A stretch of 64,000 nucleotides of DNA from Gemmatimonadales bacterium (GTDB taxonomy: Bacteria; Gemmatimonadota; Gemmatimonadetes; Gemmatimonadales; GWC2-71-9), in contig JAHBVU010000008.1 in assembly GCA_019637315.1 (NCBI GenBank), positions 62,001-126,000 on the forward strand, in the 5' to 3' direction. This document shows positions 39,122-49,302 of this stretch, piece after piece. Made by a program: the position numbers and the translations under genes. The notes below the pieces were generated by a model. It worked only from the letters and a program-made list of their open reading frames with translations, searched no databases and was not told the DNA's origin. Numbering within the stretch: position 1 is the stretch's first letter; each line of letters opens with the position of its first letter.

Positions 39122-40567
39122 TCAGCGAATGCCGACCTGACCTTTCACGTCCGCGATCAGCTTCGCCGAATCATAGCCGATCCCGTCTTTGAAAACGGTG
39201 ACCGTCTCGTAGATCACCTTCGGATCGTTCGCGAGATTGCCTCGAAGGAGGACCAGGTCGGCCAGCTTGCCCGCCTCGACGGAGCCCCGATCCTTCTGCA
39301 CACCAAGCACGACCGCTCCGTTCAAGGTCAGCACCTGCACGGCTTCCGGCGTCGTGAACCCAGCCTCGCGGAGCAGCTCGAGCACCCGGAGGTTGCCGTA
39401 GCCCGCCACCGCACCAAAGGCCGGGTCGACGCCCGCCGCCAGCACCCCACCTGCCCGAACGAACGCCAATTCATACTCCAGCGACCGCGGGTAAATCTCC
39501 CGCATCCTGGGGTAGATCTCACTACCCGGCACGGACGCATCGAGCCGCTTCCGGCGGTCGAGCTCCTGCTCGGCAATCCACGGCGCCATCACCGCCAGGA
39601 CCCGCGCGTCCGGACCCGGACGATTGGGGGCGAGCTGCTCGTTGACCGAGGTGGTGGTCATCGGAACGTTGTTGTCGATCATGGCCTTGAAGGTCTTCGC
39701 GATCCGCGGATCCTTCATGTCGAGCTTGCCAAGGGTCTCGAAGTGGCTGGCCGGACACTCGTCCGGCTTCTTGGCCGTGTCATAGTCCGAGTTGGTGCGG
39801 AAACCGTGCTCGATATTGTCGATGCCGAGCTCGACAGCTTCGGTAAAGCTGATGGAACACAAGTGCCCGGTCACCTTCATGCCGTGCTTGTGCGCCTCGT
39901 CGATGACCGCTCGGAAAATGTCGCGCGAGAGCTGCGTATATCCCTTGATCCACTCGGCCCCCTCCTCGGCCCAGTGCCGAACCACTCGCCGTGCGGCCGC
40001 TTCGGTTTCGATCTTGTGCATCCCCATCTGGTCGAGCCGAAGATCATTCCCCTGTGAGATCAGGTACGGGCCCGTGATATGGATCCGCGGTCCCGGCATC
40101 TGATGTCGCTCGATGTTGGTCTTGAGATTGAGTTCGGCATAGGGCGCAAAGCTGCCCGTCGTCCGGACGGTCGTCACCCCGGTTCCCAGATAGAGACGCG
40201 GGAACGAGTAGGGCGACTGCACCATGCCACCCTGGGTGGTATAGAACATGTGGTCGTGCATGCCCATGAGGCCCGGAATGACCGTGTGACCGCTGGCATC
40301 GACGACATGAGCCCCCGCCGGCACCGCCACCGACCCGGTTGGCCCGACCGCCTGGATCCGATTGCCCGAGATGACGATCGTCTGACCCGATCTCGGCGCC
40401 GCCCCCGTCCCATCGATCAGCGTGGCGTTGGTCAAAGCCACGACCGGAGCATCAACAGCGACATAGCGACGGAGGTCGGGATGAAAGGACGAGGCACGCT
40501 GTGCAGCAAGCGAGCACACCCCGACGGCGAGCAGCAGGGCGGTTCCGGTCGCGACTCGGAGCATCAT
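39122..40567 (-). CDS. Secreted amidohydrolase-family protein
   Basis: A 481-residue protein with a signal peptide (MMLRVATGTALLLAVGVCSL). The amidohydrolase fold shows GLMGMHDHMFY (HxH metal ligands near residue 103), the Lys of EWIKGYTQ, KVTGHLCS, NIEHGF, and AAGVDPAF with the catalytic Asp. GSVEAGKLADLVLL closes the domain. It resembles imidazolonepropionase/prolidase-type members common in this lineage. Substrate unknown. Confidence 0.87.
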   Translation of the reverse strand: MMLRVATGTALLLAVGVCSLAAQRASSFHPDLRRYVAVDAPVVALTNATLIDGTGAAPRSGQTIVISGNRIQAVGPTGSVAVPAGAHVVDASGHTVIPGLMGMHDHMFYTTQGGMVQSPYSFPRLYLGTGVTTVRTTGSFAPYAELNLKTNIERHQMPGPRIHITGPYLISQGNDLRLDQMGMHKIETEAAARRVVRHWAEEGAEWIKGYTQLSRDIFRAVIDEAHKHGMKVTGHLCSISFTEAVELGIDNIEHGFRTNSDYDTAKKPDECPASHFETLGKLDMKDPRIAKTFKAMIDNNVPMTTTSVNEQLAPNRPGPDARVLAVMAPWIAEQELDRRKRLDASVPGSEIYPRMREIYPRSLEYELAFVRAGGVLAAGVDPAFGAVAGYGNLRVLELLREAGFTTPEAVQVLTLNGAVVLGVQKDRGSVEAGKLADLVLLRGNLANDPKVIYETVTVFKDGIGYDSAKLIADVKGQVGIR

Positions 40568-40696
40568 GGAGGACCTCGGAGAGTTACGGGTGGCACGGAT
40601 GACGTACAGCCTGGTAATCTACCCCGTCAGGGACAGCAGATGCACCCGCGGGGCGGACTGGTGCGACCTCGACACTCAGGACACCTTTCGACTACT

Positions 40697-41188
40697 ATGA
40701 CCCCTCCGTTTCCGCCTCGAATCGACCCGATCGACGCCTCGATCACCGCCTGGATGGCCCGTCACGGTGTCACCCTCGCGCGGATCTCGCTCGGGCTGGT
40801 GTTCTTCTGGTTCGGCTTGATCAAGTTCATCCCCGGGTGGAGTCCCGCCGAGGACCTCTCGACCCGAACGATCGCGGCGATCAGTTTCGGGTTGGTGCAG
40901 CCGGCGCTGGGGCTCCCGCTCCTGGCCGCCTGGGAGGTCGCGATCGGAGTCGGCCTCCTGACCGGTCGCTTTCTGCGCATTACCCTGCTGCTGCTCTGCC
41001 TCCAGATGATCGGTACCTTCGTGCCCCTGGTGCTCTACCCTGACGAGATGTTTGCCGTCATTCCGTTCGCGCCGACCCTGGAAGGGCAGTACATCATCAA
41101 GAATCTCGTACTGATCAGCGCAGCGATCGTGATCGGAGCCACCGTCCGCGGCGGGCGCCTCAGCTCACGCCCGCCGCAACCGGCTTGA
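40697..41188 (+). CDS. DoxX-like integral membrane protein
   Basis: 163 residues from the ATG at 40697. Four membrane helices: ISLGLVFFWFGLIKFIPGW, a second around AISFGLVQPALG, a third around WEVAIGVGLLTGRF, and a fourth around NLVLISAAIVIGATV. FWFGLIKF matches the DoxX/DUF417 pattern. The frame continues upstream to 40079, but that is antisense to the amidohydrolase. Function unknown. Confidence 0.78.
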   Translation: MTPPFPPRIDPIDASITAWMARHGVTLARISLGLVFFWFGLIKFIPGWSPAEDLSTRTIAAISFGLVQPALGLPLLAAWEVAIGVGLLTGRFLRITLLLLCLQMIGTFVPLVLYPDEMFAVIPFAPTLEGQYIIKNLVLISAAIVIGATVRGGRLSSRPPQPA

Positions 41189-41283
41189 CGGACGATCGGC
41201 AGGCCCTGAGCCGCCCCGAGGCCGTTTGACGATTGGTTGAGACCGACCGGTAGGTTCGTCATATCCAGACCCCGTCGGGGCAT

Positions 41284-42003
41284 ATGGCGACACCGCTCAG
41301 GCTGCTCGTTTTCATCATCCTCTGGAGTGCTTCGGCCTGCGGTCACGTCGTGGACCCGCCGCCGGAGCCGCCGCGAGTACCGTTCGTCGAAGCGGCGCTG
41401 ATCGCCGGGGCAACCACCACGACGGTACGAGCCGGCTGGCTCGACAGCGAGCGGCTGAGTTCGGGCGTTTCAGCCCCGGCCACCCTGGTGGACCTGACCC
41501 TGACGGATGAGACGACAGGCGCCTCGATCCGTTTGACTCGCCACGACGACACTCTCTACCTCGCAACCCTCGCGATCCGGCCTGGTCACCGCTACCGCCT
41601 TGCCGGGCGCATCGAGGCGGCGCCAATCCACGCGACAACCACGGTCCCCGAGCAGTTCGTCATCGAAGCACCTGTCGGCGACAGCATCATGCTGGACTCC
41701 GCATCCCCGACCTCCCTGACCACCGCCGTGGGCTACCGCTGGCGTGCCCTCGGTGCCACGGCCTTCGTGGTCGACTCGGCCTGGTTTCCGCCCGGACAAA
41801 CAGCAACCCGCGCCCCGATCGGGCAGATGATCGTTCCCCACCGACCCGCCGGGGCGCCAGCGAGGCTGCTGCGCATCGTCGCGGTCAATCGCGATCTGGA
41901 CGAGTACCTCTACCGTACGCCCGCGCCGGCCAGCAACGTCTTCGGGGGGTTCGGCGTCGTCGGCGCGGCCATCAGCGCCGAGCGCAGGCTGGTAACGCGA
42001 TGA
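41284..42003 (+). CDS. DUF4249-like lipoprotein
   Basis: A 239-residue lipoprotein with a signal peptide and lipobox SASAC (Cys19). The mature beta-rich part (VEAALIAGATTTTVRAGWL, then a Thr-rich strand series) resembles DUF4249 proteins, which sit beside TonB receptors in Bacteroidota. Its stop overlaps the ATG of the receptor gene (ATGA). It likely works at the outer membrane with that receptor. The family call is by resemblance and context. Confidence 0.65.
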   Translation: MATPLRLLVFIILWSASACGHVVDPPPEPPRVPFVEAALIAGATTTTVRAGWLDSERLSSGVSAPATLVDLTLTDETTGASIRLTRHDDTLYLATLAIRPGHRYRLAGRIEAAPIHATTTVPEQFVIEAPVGDSIMLDSASPTSLTTAVGYRWRALGATAFVVDSAWFPPGQTATRAPIGQMIVPHRPAGAPARLLRIVAVNRDLDEYLYRTPAPASNVFGGFGVVGAAISAERRLVTR

Positions 42004-44291
42004 GTCGACCGCTGTTCCTGATTGTGCTTGCCGCCTCGCCGGCCGGGCTGCCGAATCAGCTCGGAGCCCAGACCCTGAACGGCAGCGTCGTTGCCGCGGA
42101 GGGCGCAACCCCGGTTGCCGGCGCAACGATAGCAACGTTGCGCAGCAAGCTGGCTGTGGCCAGCGACCGGCTCGGCCGATTCTCGCTGACCCTGCCGGCC
42201 TTTCCCGACACGATTGTCGTCAGCGCTATCGGCTGGCGGCCGGATACGGTTCCGCTTGCCGCCAACCCCGAGGATGGGCTGACGGTCCGCCTGTCGAGGG
42301 CGGCCCTGATCATGGCGGATCTTCTGGCGGTCGCTGCGCCGTCCCGTCGGCTCGACCTGGCGGAGCACGGCCAGTGGACCATGCCGCTGGCGCACGCCCG
42401 AACCATTCCTCCAGCGGTCGAGACCGATGTCTTTCGCGCCCTGACCTTCGTTCCGGCCGTCACCTTCTCGAGCCCGCTGTCGGCCCGCCCGTCGATCCGA
42501 GGCTACGACGCCCAGGACGTCGCCACGCGCATCGATGGATTCGAGATTCTCAATCTCTATCACCTTGGTCGCATCTTCTCATCCTTCCCGGCCGACGCCG
42601 CTGAGGCGATCACCGTTTCGACGGCGCCATACCCCGCCAACCACGGCGGGTCGATCGCAGGTATCATCGACATTTCCGGAAGAACCGGACAGCTCGACCG
42701 CTTTCATGCAGGAGCCGGATGGAGCTATGGCTCGCTCAGTGCGTACGCTGGTGGCGGCGGCGCCAGTATCCGATACTTCGCCAACGCACGGCTGTTCTAT
42801 TGGAAGGCGCTCGATCTCCTGCCGAACGTCAAGGTGCCGTACGGGTTCGAAGACCTGTACGCCGGCGCTGTCTTCGGCTCACCCGAACGACCACGCGGGC
42901 GCGTTACCGTCTTTGCAACTCAGGACCGGGCCGGCAACGTCAACCGGCGCAGCTACCTGCACTGGGACAACCTCATGACGGGGGGCCGGTGGCGGATCCT
43001 CGACCACGGGGCCGCGAGCCTCGAGGCGTCCGCCTCGGTCGCCCGTTTCACGCAGCGGGGTGAGGATGTCCCGGGTCTCTACAGCATCGCGAGCACGAAC
43101 ATCCGGAACCAGTTCAGCCGGTCCGCGGCGGGGCTCGACTTTCTGGCAAGCTCCGCAAAGTCCCGGGTGGCAGCGGGGCTCGGGCTCGGATGGCGTTCGG
43201 TTGCCAATCGAATCGTCGAATCCACCCCGGCACCCTCCGGATTCGACCGCGCGCCCTTCGAGTTTCCGGCCGCCGACCTCGAAACAGCCCGGCTCGAGGT
43301 CGGCGGTTACCTGAATCTGACCCGACAGCTCGGGCCCGCCACCATCGAAGCCGCAGTACGACTCGATGCGGCAGCAAGTCGCCAGACGATCCAGCCGCGC
43401 CTGCACGCTCGGTGGGCACTGAACCAGCGCGTCGAGCTGAGCGCAGCCGCAGGACGGACCAGCCGCCTCTATCACGTGCTGTCCGAGGCCCGCTCGGAAC
43501 CGGAGTTCGACTTTCTCGACTTTTGGCTGAGCAGCAGCGATTCGATTCCCGCGGCTATCGTCGACCACGGCAGCATCGACCTGCGGCTCGATTTCTCACC
43601 GGTTGTCGCCCGGCTGTCGCTGTACCGATCGGACGGCAACGGCCTCGGCGAGCTCCGCCCCAGTTACGCGCAGCGTCCGACCTCGCAGCCGCTCTTTCGC
43701 TTCGGGCGCTCCCGCACCAGCGGCGTCGAAGCACAGCTTGCGCTGAGCCGCAGTGACGGCGCACTCGAGTCCGCCTCAGTCAGCTACGTACTGGCCCGAT
43801 CCCAGCGGCGCTGGGGTGACGACTGGGTGCCCTGGGCGCTCGATCGGCGTCACCAGTTCCGCGGCTTTGCTCAAGTTCGCACGGGCGGTTGGGCCTGGTC
43901 GGGAGCGCTCGATCTCGCCTCCGGGCTGCCGATAACCCCGATAGCCTACACCTTGCCACCGGCCGGCGTCCCCGGCATACCACCAGGCACGACGGCAAGC
44001 GGGCGGGCGGCGACACCTCCTGTGTACGGCGTCGAGAACAGTGCTGCAACGAGCGGAACCTTTCGGTTCGATGTCGCCACCCAGTTCAGCTTTGGCGGCC
44101 CCGGGCGGAGCCGTTTGACGCTCGGCGTCGCCGTCATCAACCTGTTCGGCACGGCGGTCGCCCCATTCGGCGACTTCTTCAGCCATGCCGTGGGTGACTA
44201 CGCCACCGATCCGAGCGGCAGCCCCCTGCCCTATCGCCGGCTCTTCAACCTGCCACCGATTCCGACCGTGACGATCCGGGCGGATTTCTGA
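42000..44291 (+). CDS. TonB-dependent outer-membrane receptor
   Basis: A 763-residue protein with a signal peptide (MSRPLFLIVLAASPAG). It has an N-terminal carboxypeptidase-regulatory-like domain (residues 25-105, LNGSVVAAEGATPVAGATIA), then a plug (about 115-220, SIRGYDAQDVATRIDGFEIL, ending in YPANHGGSIAGIIDIS), then a 22-strand-type barrel ending in TIRADF with a terminal Phe. It imports a ligand with TonB energy. The coupled upstream lipoprotein is its likely surface partner. No TonB box was pinned down. Confidence 0.88.
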   Translation: MSRPLFLIVLAASPAGLPNQLGAQTLNGSVVAAEGATPVAGATIATLRSKLAVASDRLGRFSLTLPAFPDTIVVSAIGWRPDTVPLAANPEDGLTVRLSRAALIMADLLAVAAPSRRLDLAEHGQWTMPLAHARTIPPAVETDVFRALTFVPAVTFSSPLSARPSIRGYDAQDVATRIDGFEILNLYHLGRIFSSFPADAAEAITVSTAPYPANHGGSIAGIIDISGRTGQLDRFHAGAGWSYGSLSAYAGGGGASIRYFANARLFYWKALDLLPNVKVPYGFEDLYAGAVFGSPERPRGRVTVFATQDRAGNVNRRSYLHWDNLMTGGRWRILDHGAASLEASASVARFTQRGEDVPGLYSIASTNIRNQFSRSAAGLDFLASSAKSRVAAGLGLGWRSVANRIVESTPAPSGFDRAPFEFPAADLETARLEVGGYLNLTRQLGPATIEAAVRLDAAASRQTIQPRLHARWALNQRVELSAAAGRTSRLYHVLSEARSEPEFDFLDFWLSSSDSIPAAIVDHGSIDLRLDFSPVVARLSLYRSDGNGLGELRPSYAQRPTSQPLFRFGRSRTSGVEAQLALSRSDGALESASVSYVLARSQRRWGDDWVPWALDRRHQFRGFAQVRTGGWAWSGALDLASGLPITPIAYTLPPAGVPGIPPGTTASGRAATPPVYGVENSAATSGTFRFDVATQFSFGGPGRSRLTLGVAVINLFGTAVAPFGDFFSHAVGDYATDPSGSPLPYRRLFNLPPIPTVTIRADF

Positions 44292-44426
44292 CGAGACAAC
44301 CTCGGCTCGACGCCAGCGCAGCTGACGGTGGAATCTGTCCGACCGCCTGCAGTTGATATCGTCCTCGGCTGCAAGCAGATTTCAGGATCTCGACTCCTTC
44401 GAGATCCTGTCTCTGATTGCAAGGCC

Positions 44427-46664
44427 ATGACCGACCAGGGGATCGACTCGCTCGTCTCATTCCTGGAGTACGCCCCCGATCCCGCGATCGTGGCGGACGA
44501 CCAGGATCGCATCGTCATCGTCAACCACTCAGCGGAGTCGCTCTTCGGCTACCGTCGAGTGGAACTCCTAGGCCGCCCCCTGCACGAAGTCGTGCCGACC
44601 CTCCCGACGAGCCGGACCGGTGACACCGAGGCCGGGCTGGGAGAGAGCACGACCTTTGTCGCTCGACACCGAGATGGTCATATCCTGCGCCTGTCGGTGG
44701 CGTTCCGAGCCGTACCGCTCGAGCACCAGCGCCTCACCGCGGCGTACTTCCGACCGACCGTCACGGACGCCGCACCGACCCCCGCGGAGACGCTCGACCG
44801 GCTCCCGATTGCCGTGGCGCGATTCGATCGTGAGCAGCGCCTGATCTTTGCCAATGTGGCCGCGCACGGGGTCTTTGGCGCCCACCCGAGCCGCCTGCTC
44901 GGTCGCACGCCGTCCGAGATCGGGCTGCCGCAGTCGGCGGCCCAAGCCTGGAGCGAGGCGGTCCAGCACGCGGCCCAGACTGGCAGTCCGCGCCGATTCG
45001 GCTTTTCGCTCGAACTCGGGGGTGGAACCCGCTGGTTCGCCGGCTCGGTGCTGCCGGAGCAGCGCGCCGACGGGTCGCTTGCTTCGGTGCTGGTCGTCAC
45101 CCAGGACGTGACCGCCCTCCACCGGACCAAGGCCGAGTTCGAAACTGCGGAGCTCCGCTTCCGCCGGCTGACCGAGGGCAGTCACGACCTGATTTCGCAG
45201 CACACGCCCGATGGCCAGTTCCTCTTTGCCTCCAAGTCTGCCATCACCCTGCTGCAGCGGTCGCCCGAGAGCGTGGTCGGCCTCTCGCTGGTCGAGCTGG
45301 TTCATCCGGAAGACCGCGCAGTCGTCGCCACGGCCATTGCCCGCGCCTCGGTCGGCGATGCGGAGCGGTTGACGACCTTCCGTTTGCTGCGCCCTGATGA
45401 GTCGACTCTGTGGTGCGAGATGACCGCGCAGGGCACGACGACGAGCACCGGCGCACCGTCGATTACCTGCATTACGCGCGACATCACGGAGCGGATGCGG
45501 ACCGAGGAAATTCTGCGCACCGCCTCCCGCATGGAGGCAACCGCAACCCTCGCTGCGGGTGTTGCGCACGACTTCAACAACCTGATGACCTCGATCCTCG
45601 GCAACGCCGAGCTGTTGCTGGCGGACCCGGAGTTCCCCGATGCGCCGTCGCGGCTGACCCAGGTCGCCGACTCGGCCAAACGGGGCGGCGCTCTGGCGCA
45701 GCAGCTGCTGGCCTATGCTCGCGGCGGGAAGTATCAGACCTCTGCCGTTTCGGTCAACGAGATCGTGACCCAGGCACTACACCTTCAGAAGCATGCCATG
45801 CCGCCGCGGGTTCAGCTCGAGGTCGATCTCGATCCGGCGAGCCCGGCCATCGATGCGGATCCGGTGCAGATCGGCCAGGTGGTGACCAATCTCTGCATCA
45901 ATGCCACCGAGGCGACGCCAGGCGTCGGCCGCCTCACCGTGCGCACCAGACGGGTCAACCTCACGGACGACGACATTCGTGACCGACCGGGGCTTCGAGT
46001 TGGCCCAGCGGTGATGATTCAGGTGAGTGACACCGGCACCGGCATCGACCCGGCGGCGCTATCGAAGATCTTCGAGCCATTCTTCAGCACCAAGTTCCAG
46101 GGCCGAGGATTGGGCCTTGCGGCCGCGTACGGCATCGTCAAGAACCACCGCGGCTATATCGGCGTCGAGAGCGCCCTCGGCAAGGGCACCACCTTCACGG
46201 CGTACTTCCCGGCGGTTGCTTCGGTGCCCGCAACTGTGGTGCCTGAGGCCCAGCCGTTCCCGACCGGCCGCGAGACGATCCTGCTGGTCGACGACGACGA
46301 GGCGGTGCTCGACATCACCAAGACCCTGCTCGAACGGCTGCAGTATCGGGTGATCGTTGCTCGCGACGGGGTCGAGGCCGTGGAGGCAGCGCGTACGCAC
46401 GACGGCGCGCTGCACCTCTGCATCCTCGACCTCGGCATGCCGCTGGCAGGGGGCGCAGAGGCATACCCGTTTCTCAGGGCGGCGCGCCCGGACCTTCGGG
46501 TCATGATCTCGAGCGGATACGAAATGAACGAGGTAGTCCAGAGCCTGCTGGCAGCAGGTGCGGACGCCTTCCTTCAGAAGCCGTACCGGATGAGTGCGCT
46601 GGCCCGTGGTGTCCGCCAGGTCCTCGATGGGACGGCCGGTAACGCACGGATCGCCGATCACTGA
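44427..46664 (+). CDS. Hybrid sensor histidine kinase with PAS domains
   Basis: 745 residues from the ATG at 44427; the frame is open 33 codons earlier. Three PAS domains (about 8-110, 125-235 and 245-360) are followed by HisKA with LAAGVAHDFNNLMTSILGNA, a HATPase with GTGIDPAALSKIFEPFFSTK and GLGLAAAYGIV, and a C-terminal receiver (LLVDDDEAVLDI, LDLGMP with the phospho-acceptor Asp, KPYR). No membrane helix, so a cytoplasmic sensor. No output regulator is adjacent. Confidence 0.92.
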   Translation: MTDQGIDSLVSFLEYAPDPAIVADDQDRIVIVNHSAESLFGYRRVELLGRPLHEVVPTLPTSRTGDTEAGLGESTTFVARHRDGHILRLSVAFRAVPLEHQRLTAAYFRPTVTDAAPTPAETLDRLPIAVARFDREQRLIFANVAAHGVFGAHPSRLLGRTPSEIGLPQSAAQAWSEAVQHAAQTGSPRRFGFSLELGGGTRWFAGSVLPEQRADGSLASVLVVTQDVTALHRTKAEFETAELRFRRLTEGSHDLISQHTPDGQFLFASKSAITLLQRSPESVVGLSLVELVHPEDRAVVATAIARASVGDAERLTTFRLLRPDESTLWCEMTAQGTTTSTGAPSITCITRDITERMRTEEILRTASRMEATATLAAGVAHDFNNLMTSILGNAELLLADPEFPDAPSRLTQVADSAKRGGALAQQLLAYARGGKYQTSAVSVNEIVTQALHLQKHAMPPRVQLEVDLDPASPAIDADPVQIGQVVTNLCINATEATPGVGRLTVRTRRVNLTDDDIRDRPGLRVGPAVMIQVSDTGTGIDPAALSKIFEPFFSTKFQGRGLGLAAAYGIVKNHRGYIGVESALGKGTTFTAYFPAVASVPATVVPEAQPFPTGRETILLVDDDEAVLDITKTLLERLQYRVIVARDGVEAVEAARTHDGALHLCILDLGMPLAGGAEAYPFLRAARPDLRVMISSGYEMNEVVQSLLAAGADAFLQKPYRMSALARGVRQVLDGTAGNARIADH

Positions 46665-46689
46665 TCGTCCCGTCAGCCGGGAGACGCCA

Positions 46690-49197
46690 ATGCAGTGGTT
46701 AGTCACCGGATTCCGCCACGCTCTGCGCTCCATCGGGCGTTCGCGCCGGTTCACTCTCCTGTTCGTCGCAGTCATGAGCCCGGTGGTCGCGGTTACGACC
46801 GTGGTACTGTCGATCGTCCGCGCCACAACACAGCAGGCTGCGTCCTATCGAGACCCGGCGTCGATTGCCGTCGTAATGGGGGCGACGGAGCCGCGCTGCG
46901 GTCCGGACTGTCCGGACTTGTTCGACGGAACCACGCTCGAGCGGCTCGCACGCGACGAGACGCTGGGGCCCCTCCTGATCCCTGTCGGCATCCGGCAGCT
47001 GGCGTGGCACGCGGATGGCGGCGTTCGCCCACTCTCCGGCGCCATCGTACCCAGCCGTATCAACAGTGTCCTCTCCGCGCCAACCCATCTCGGCCGCCAG
47101 CTGCTTCCTGCGGACGACGGACCGGGCGCCACCCCCGTAGCACTGCTCTCGTTCACCTCCTGGCGTCGCCATTTCGGCAGTGCAGCAGAGGTAGTCGGAC
47201 AGCAGATCCTTTTGGACGATCGGTCCTACCGAGTCATAGGTGTGCTCCGGGCAGGAGCGGAGTATCCGACCGGCACCGATGTCATAATCAACGGCCACGA
47301 GTCGACCGGGCACGTGTCGTCTGCCCTGCTGACCGGCCTGGTCAGATTGAACGAGGACTTGACGCTCGACCAGCTTCGGGCGCGCCTTGCAGCCATTGCC
47401 GCCGATCGGTGGCCGAGCTCGATGCCCGAAGGCGAGCGCCGCGGGCTCACGGCCCTCTCCCTGCTAGGTCAGCTCGAAGGAAGCAATGGGGGGCTGGTCC
47501 GGCTCGCCGGAACCGTCAACCTCGCGATCCTGACGCTGCTCGCCGCTACGCTCCAGCTCATGAGCATCGGCCGAGCCATGCGGAGGGCGCCGGAACTCGC
47601 CGTCATGGCAGCGCTCGGCGCTTCCCGCCGACGGGTACTCACCCTCGGTGTGCTGGAGCAGGTCGTACTCGCGACCCTCGCCAGCACCGCCGGCATCATC
47701 GTGGGTTGGTGGGCACTCGACTGGATCGAGCCCCTGCTCCGGAGCCGAATCGGGCTCCTCGTCGACTTGCGCGTCGACTGGGCCGTTGCCGGGCTGACGG
47801 CGGCCGGGGGGATCGCCGTGGCGACCGCCGGGGGGTTGGCCGGACTCCTCAGCGTTGGCCACGTCGACCTGAGGAGCGGCTTCGCCGACGGAGGCGCCAC
47901 GACCGTCGGACGACGACGCCGAACCCTCCAGGGCGCGCTGATCGTTGCCCAGCTTGCGGTTACCGTCCTGCTCGCCGCCAGCGCCGGTAGCCTGGCACAG
48001 TCGCTAGCGAGAGTCCGGCAGCTCGACCTTCGTTTCGCCACGGACGATCTGGTCATCGCATCGCTACAGGCGCGATACGGGGGCGAGCGCCCGATCGCCG
48101 AACTGTTCCTTGCCGCGCGCGACATCGAAGAGCGGCTTGCCGCGATGCCAGGCCTTCGCGACGCGACCGTCTGGTTCGCCGCGTCTCCGAACCTGCTGGT
48201 ACCACTCGGCGATCCCTACGCAACCGTCGAAGGACGCGAGGCGCGGCTCACCGCCAACACCGCTCCTCTTCGCATCACCGGCGTGCTGCCCGGCTTCGTC
48301 CGCACCATCGGCCTGCATCTGATCCAGGGTCGCGACCTCACCGCGGACGACCGTGCCGACTCCGAGTCTGTGGCGCTGATCACCGAAAGCGCTGCAGCGA
48401 CCTGGTGGCCCGGCGTGAACCCGCTCGGCCGGCGCTTCAAGATCGGCGGTGAACAGTCGCCGTATCCGTGGCTCACCGTGGTCGGCGTGATCGCCGACCT
48501 GCACCCGATCCAGGATTCAGGACCAAGGCTTGCCGCCCAGCTGCCGCCGGGCCGTTTCTACCCGTTGGCCTTCGTACCGTTGAGCCAGTTTGCGTCGCAC
48601 GATGCGCGCCGATCGCCGTTCGAGGATGACCTCACGGTCGCGCTACGGCGGCGCCCGCTCGATGCCCCGACCCGTACCGCAATCGCCGACGCCATCGAAA
48701 CCGCCGCGCCGCAGTTCGCGGTCGAACGAGTGCAACGCTTCGACGAGTTGGCCATGGCGGAATGGTCGATGATCCGGCTTCGCTTCAACCTCCACGCTCT
48801 CCAGTGGATCGCCATCCTGGGGGTCATTCTGGCGCTCGCGAGCGTTGCGGGCGTGGTGACCGAGACGGTCGCCATGCGCTATCGGGAACTGAGCCTGCGT
48901 CTGGCACTCGGCGCGTCTCCTGCCGGGCTGGTCCGGTCCGTGATGGCGGACATGCTGCGGGTCGGCGCGGTTGCCGGCATCATCGGCGTGACCGCAACTC
49001 TGGCCCTCACACGGATCCTCGGAGCCTTGTTCTTCGGCCCGCGCAACAGCTTCCTTTTCGGCATCGAACCGTATCAGCCAGCAATCCTCGCCGGCGTCGT
49101 TGGTGGCGTCCTCGCCCTGATGACCGCGGTTGCCTACACAGCTGCCAGACCGATCGCGAGAATCGACGCCATTCGGGCCTTGACCTCGGAACGCTGA
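46690..49197 (+). CDS. Orphan FtsX/MacB-type ABC permease
   Basis: 835 residues from the ATG at 46690. Two FtsX-type modules, each with a large extracytoplasmic domain and membrane helices: helices near 20-45, 275-300, 325-345 and 375-395, then a second set at about 420-440, 700-720, 755-775 and 795-815. The arrangement matches the duplicated orphan permeases known from Acidobacteria (ADOP). No ATPase gene is adjacent. It may move lipids or signal across the envelope. Confidence 0.82.
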   Translation: MQWLVTGFRHALRSIGRSRRFTLLFVAVMSPVVAVTTVVLSIVRATTQQAASYRDPASIAVVMGATEPRCGPDCPDLFDGTTLERLARDETLGPLLIPVGIRQLAWHADGGVRPLSGAIVPSRINSVLSAPTHLGRQLLPADDGPGATPVALLSFTSWRRHFGSAAEVVGQQILLDDRSYRVIGVLRAGAEYPTGTDVIINGHESTGHVSSALLTGLVRLNEDLTLDQLRARLAAIAADRWPSSMPEGERRGLTALSLLGQLEGSNGGLVRLAGTVNLAILTLLAATLQLMSIGRAMRRAPELAVMAALGASRRRVLTLGVLEQVVLATLASTAGIIVGWWALDWIEPLLRSRIGLLVDLRVDWAVAGLTAAGGIAVATAGGLAGLLSVGHVDLRSGFADGGATTVGRRRRTLQGALIVAQLAVTVLLAASAGSLAQSLARVRQLDLRFATDDLVIASLQARYGGERPIAELFLAARDIEERLAAMPGLRDATVWFAASPNLLVPLGDPYATVEGREARLTANTAPLRITGVLPGFVRTIGLHLIQGRDLTADDRADSESVALITESAAATWWPGVNPLGRRFKIGGEQSPYPWLTVVGVIADLHPIQDSGPRLAAQLPPGRFYPLAFVPLSQFASHDARRSPFEDDLTVALRRRPLDAPTRTAIADAIETAAPQFAVERVQRFDELAMAEWSMIRLRFNLHALQWIAILGVILALASVAGVVTETVAMRYRELSLRLALGASPAGLVRSVMADMLRVGAVAGIIGVTATLALTRILGALFFGPRNSFLFGIEPYQPAILAGVVGGVLALMTAVAYTAARPIARIDAIRALTSER

Positions 49198-49302
49198 CTC
49201 CGGCTACCGGAGCCCTATACCGCAAAGGAACGACAGCATCCCGACTCGTCGAATGTGACGGGGCTCACGGCGAAGCGGGCGGGCCTCGACTAACCTGCGG
49301 AT

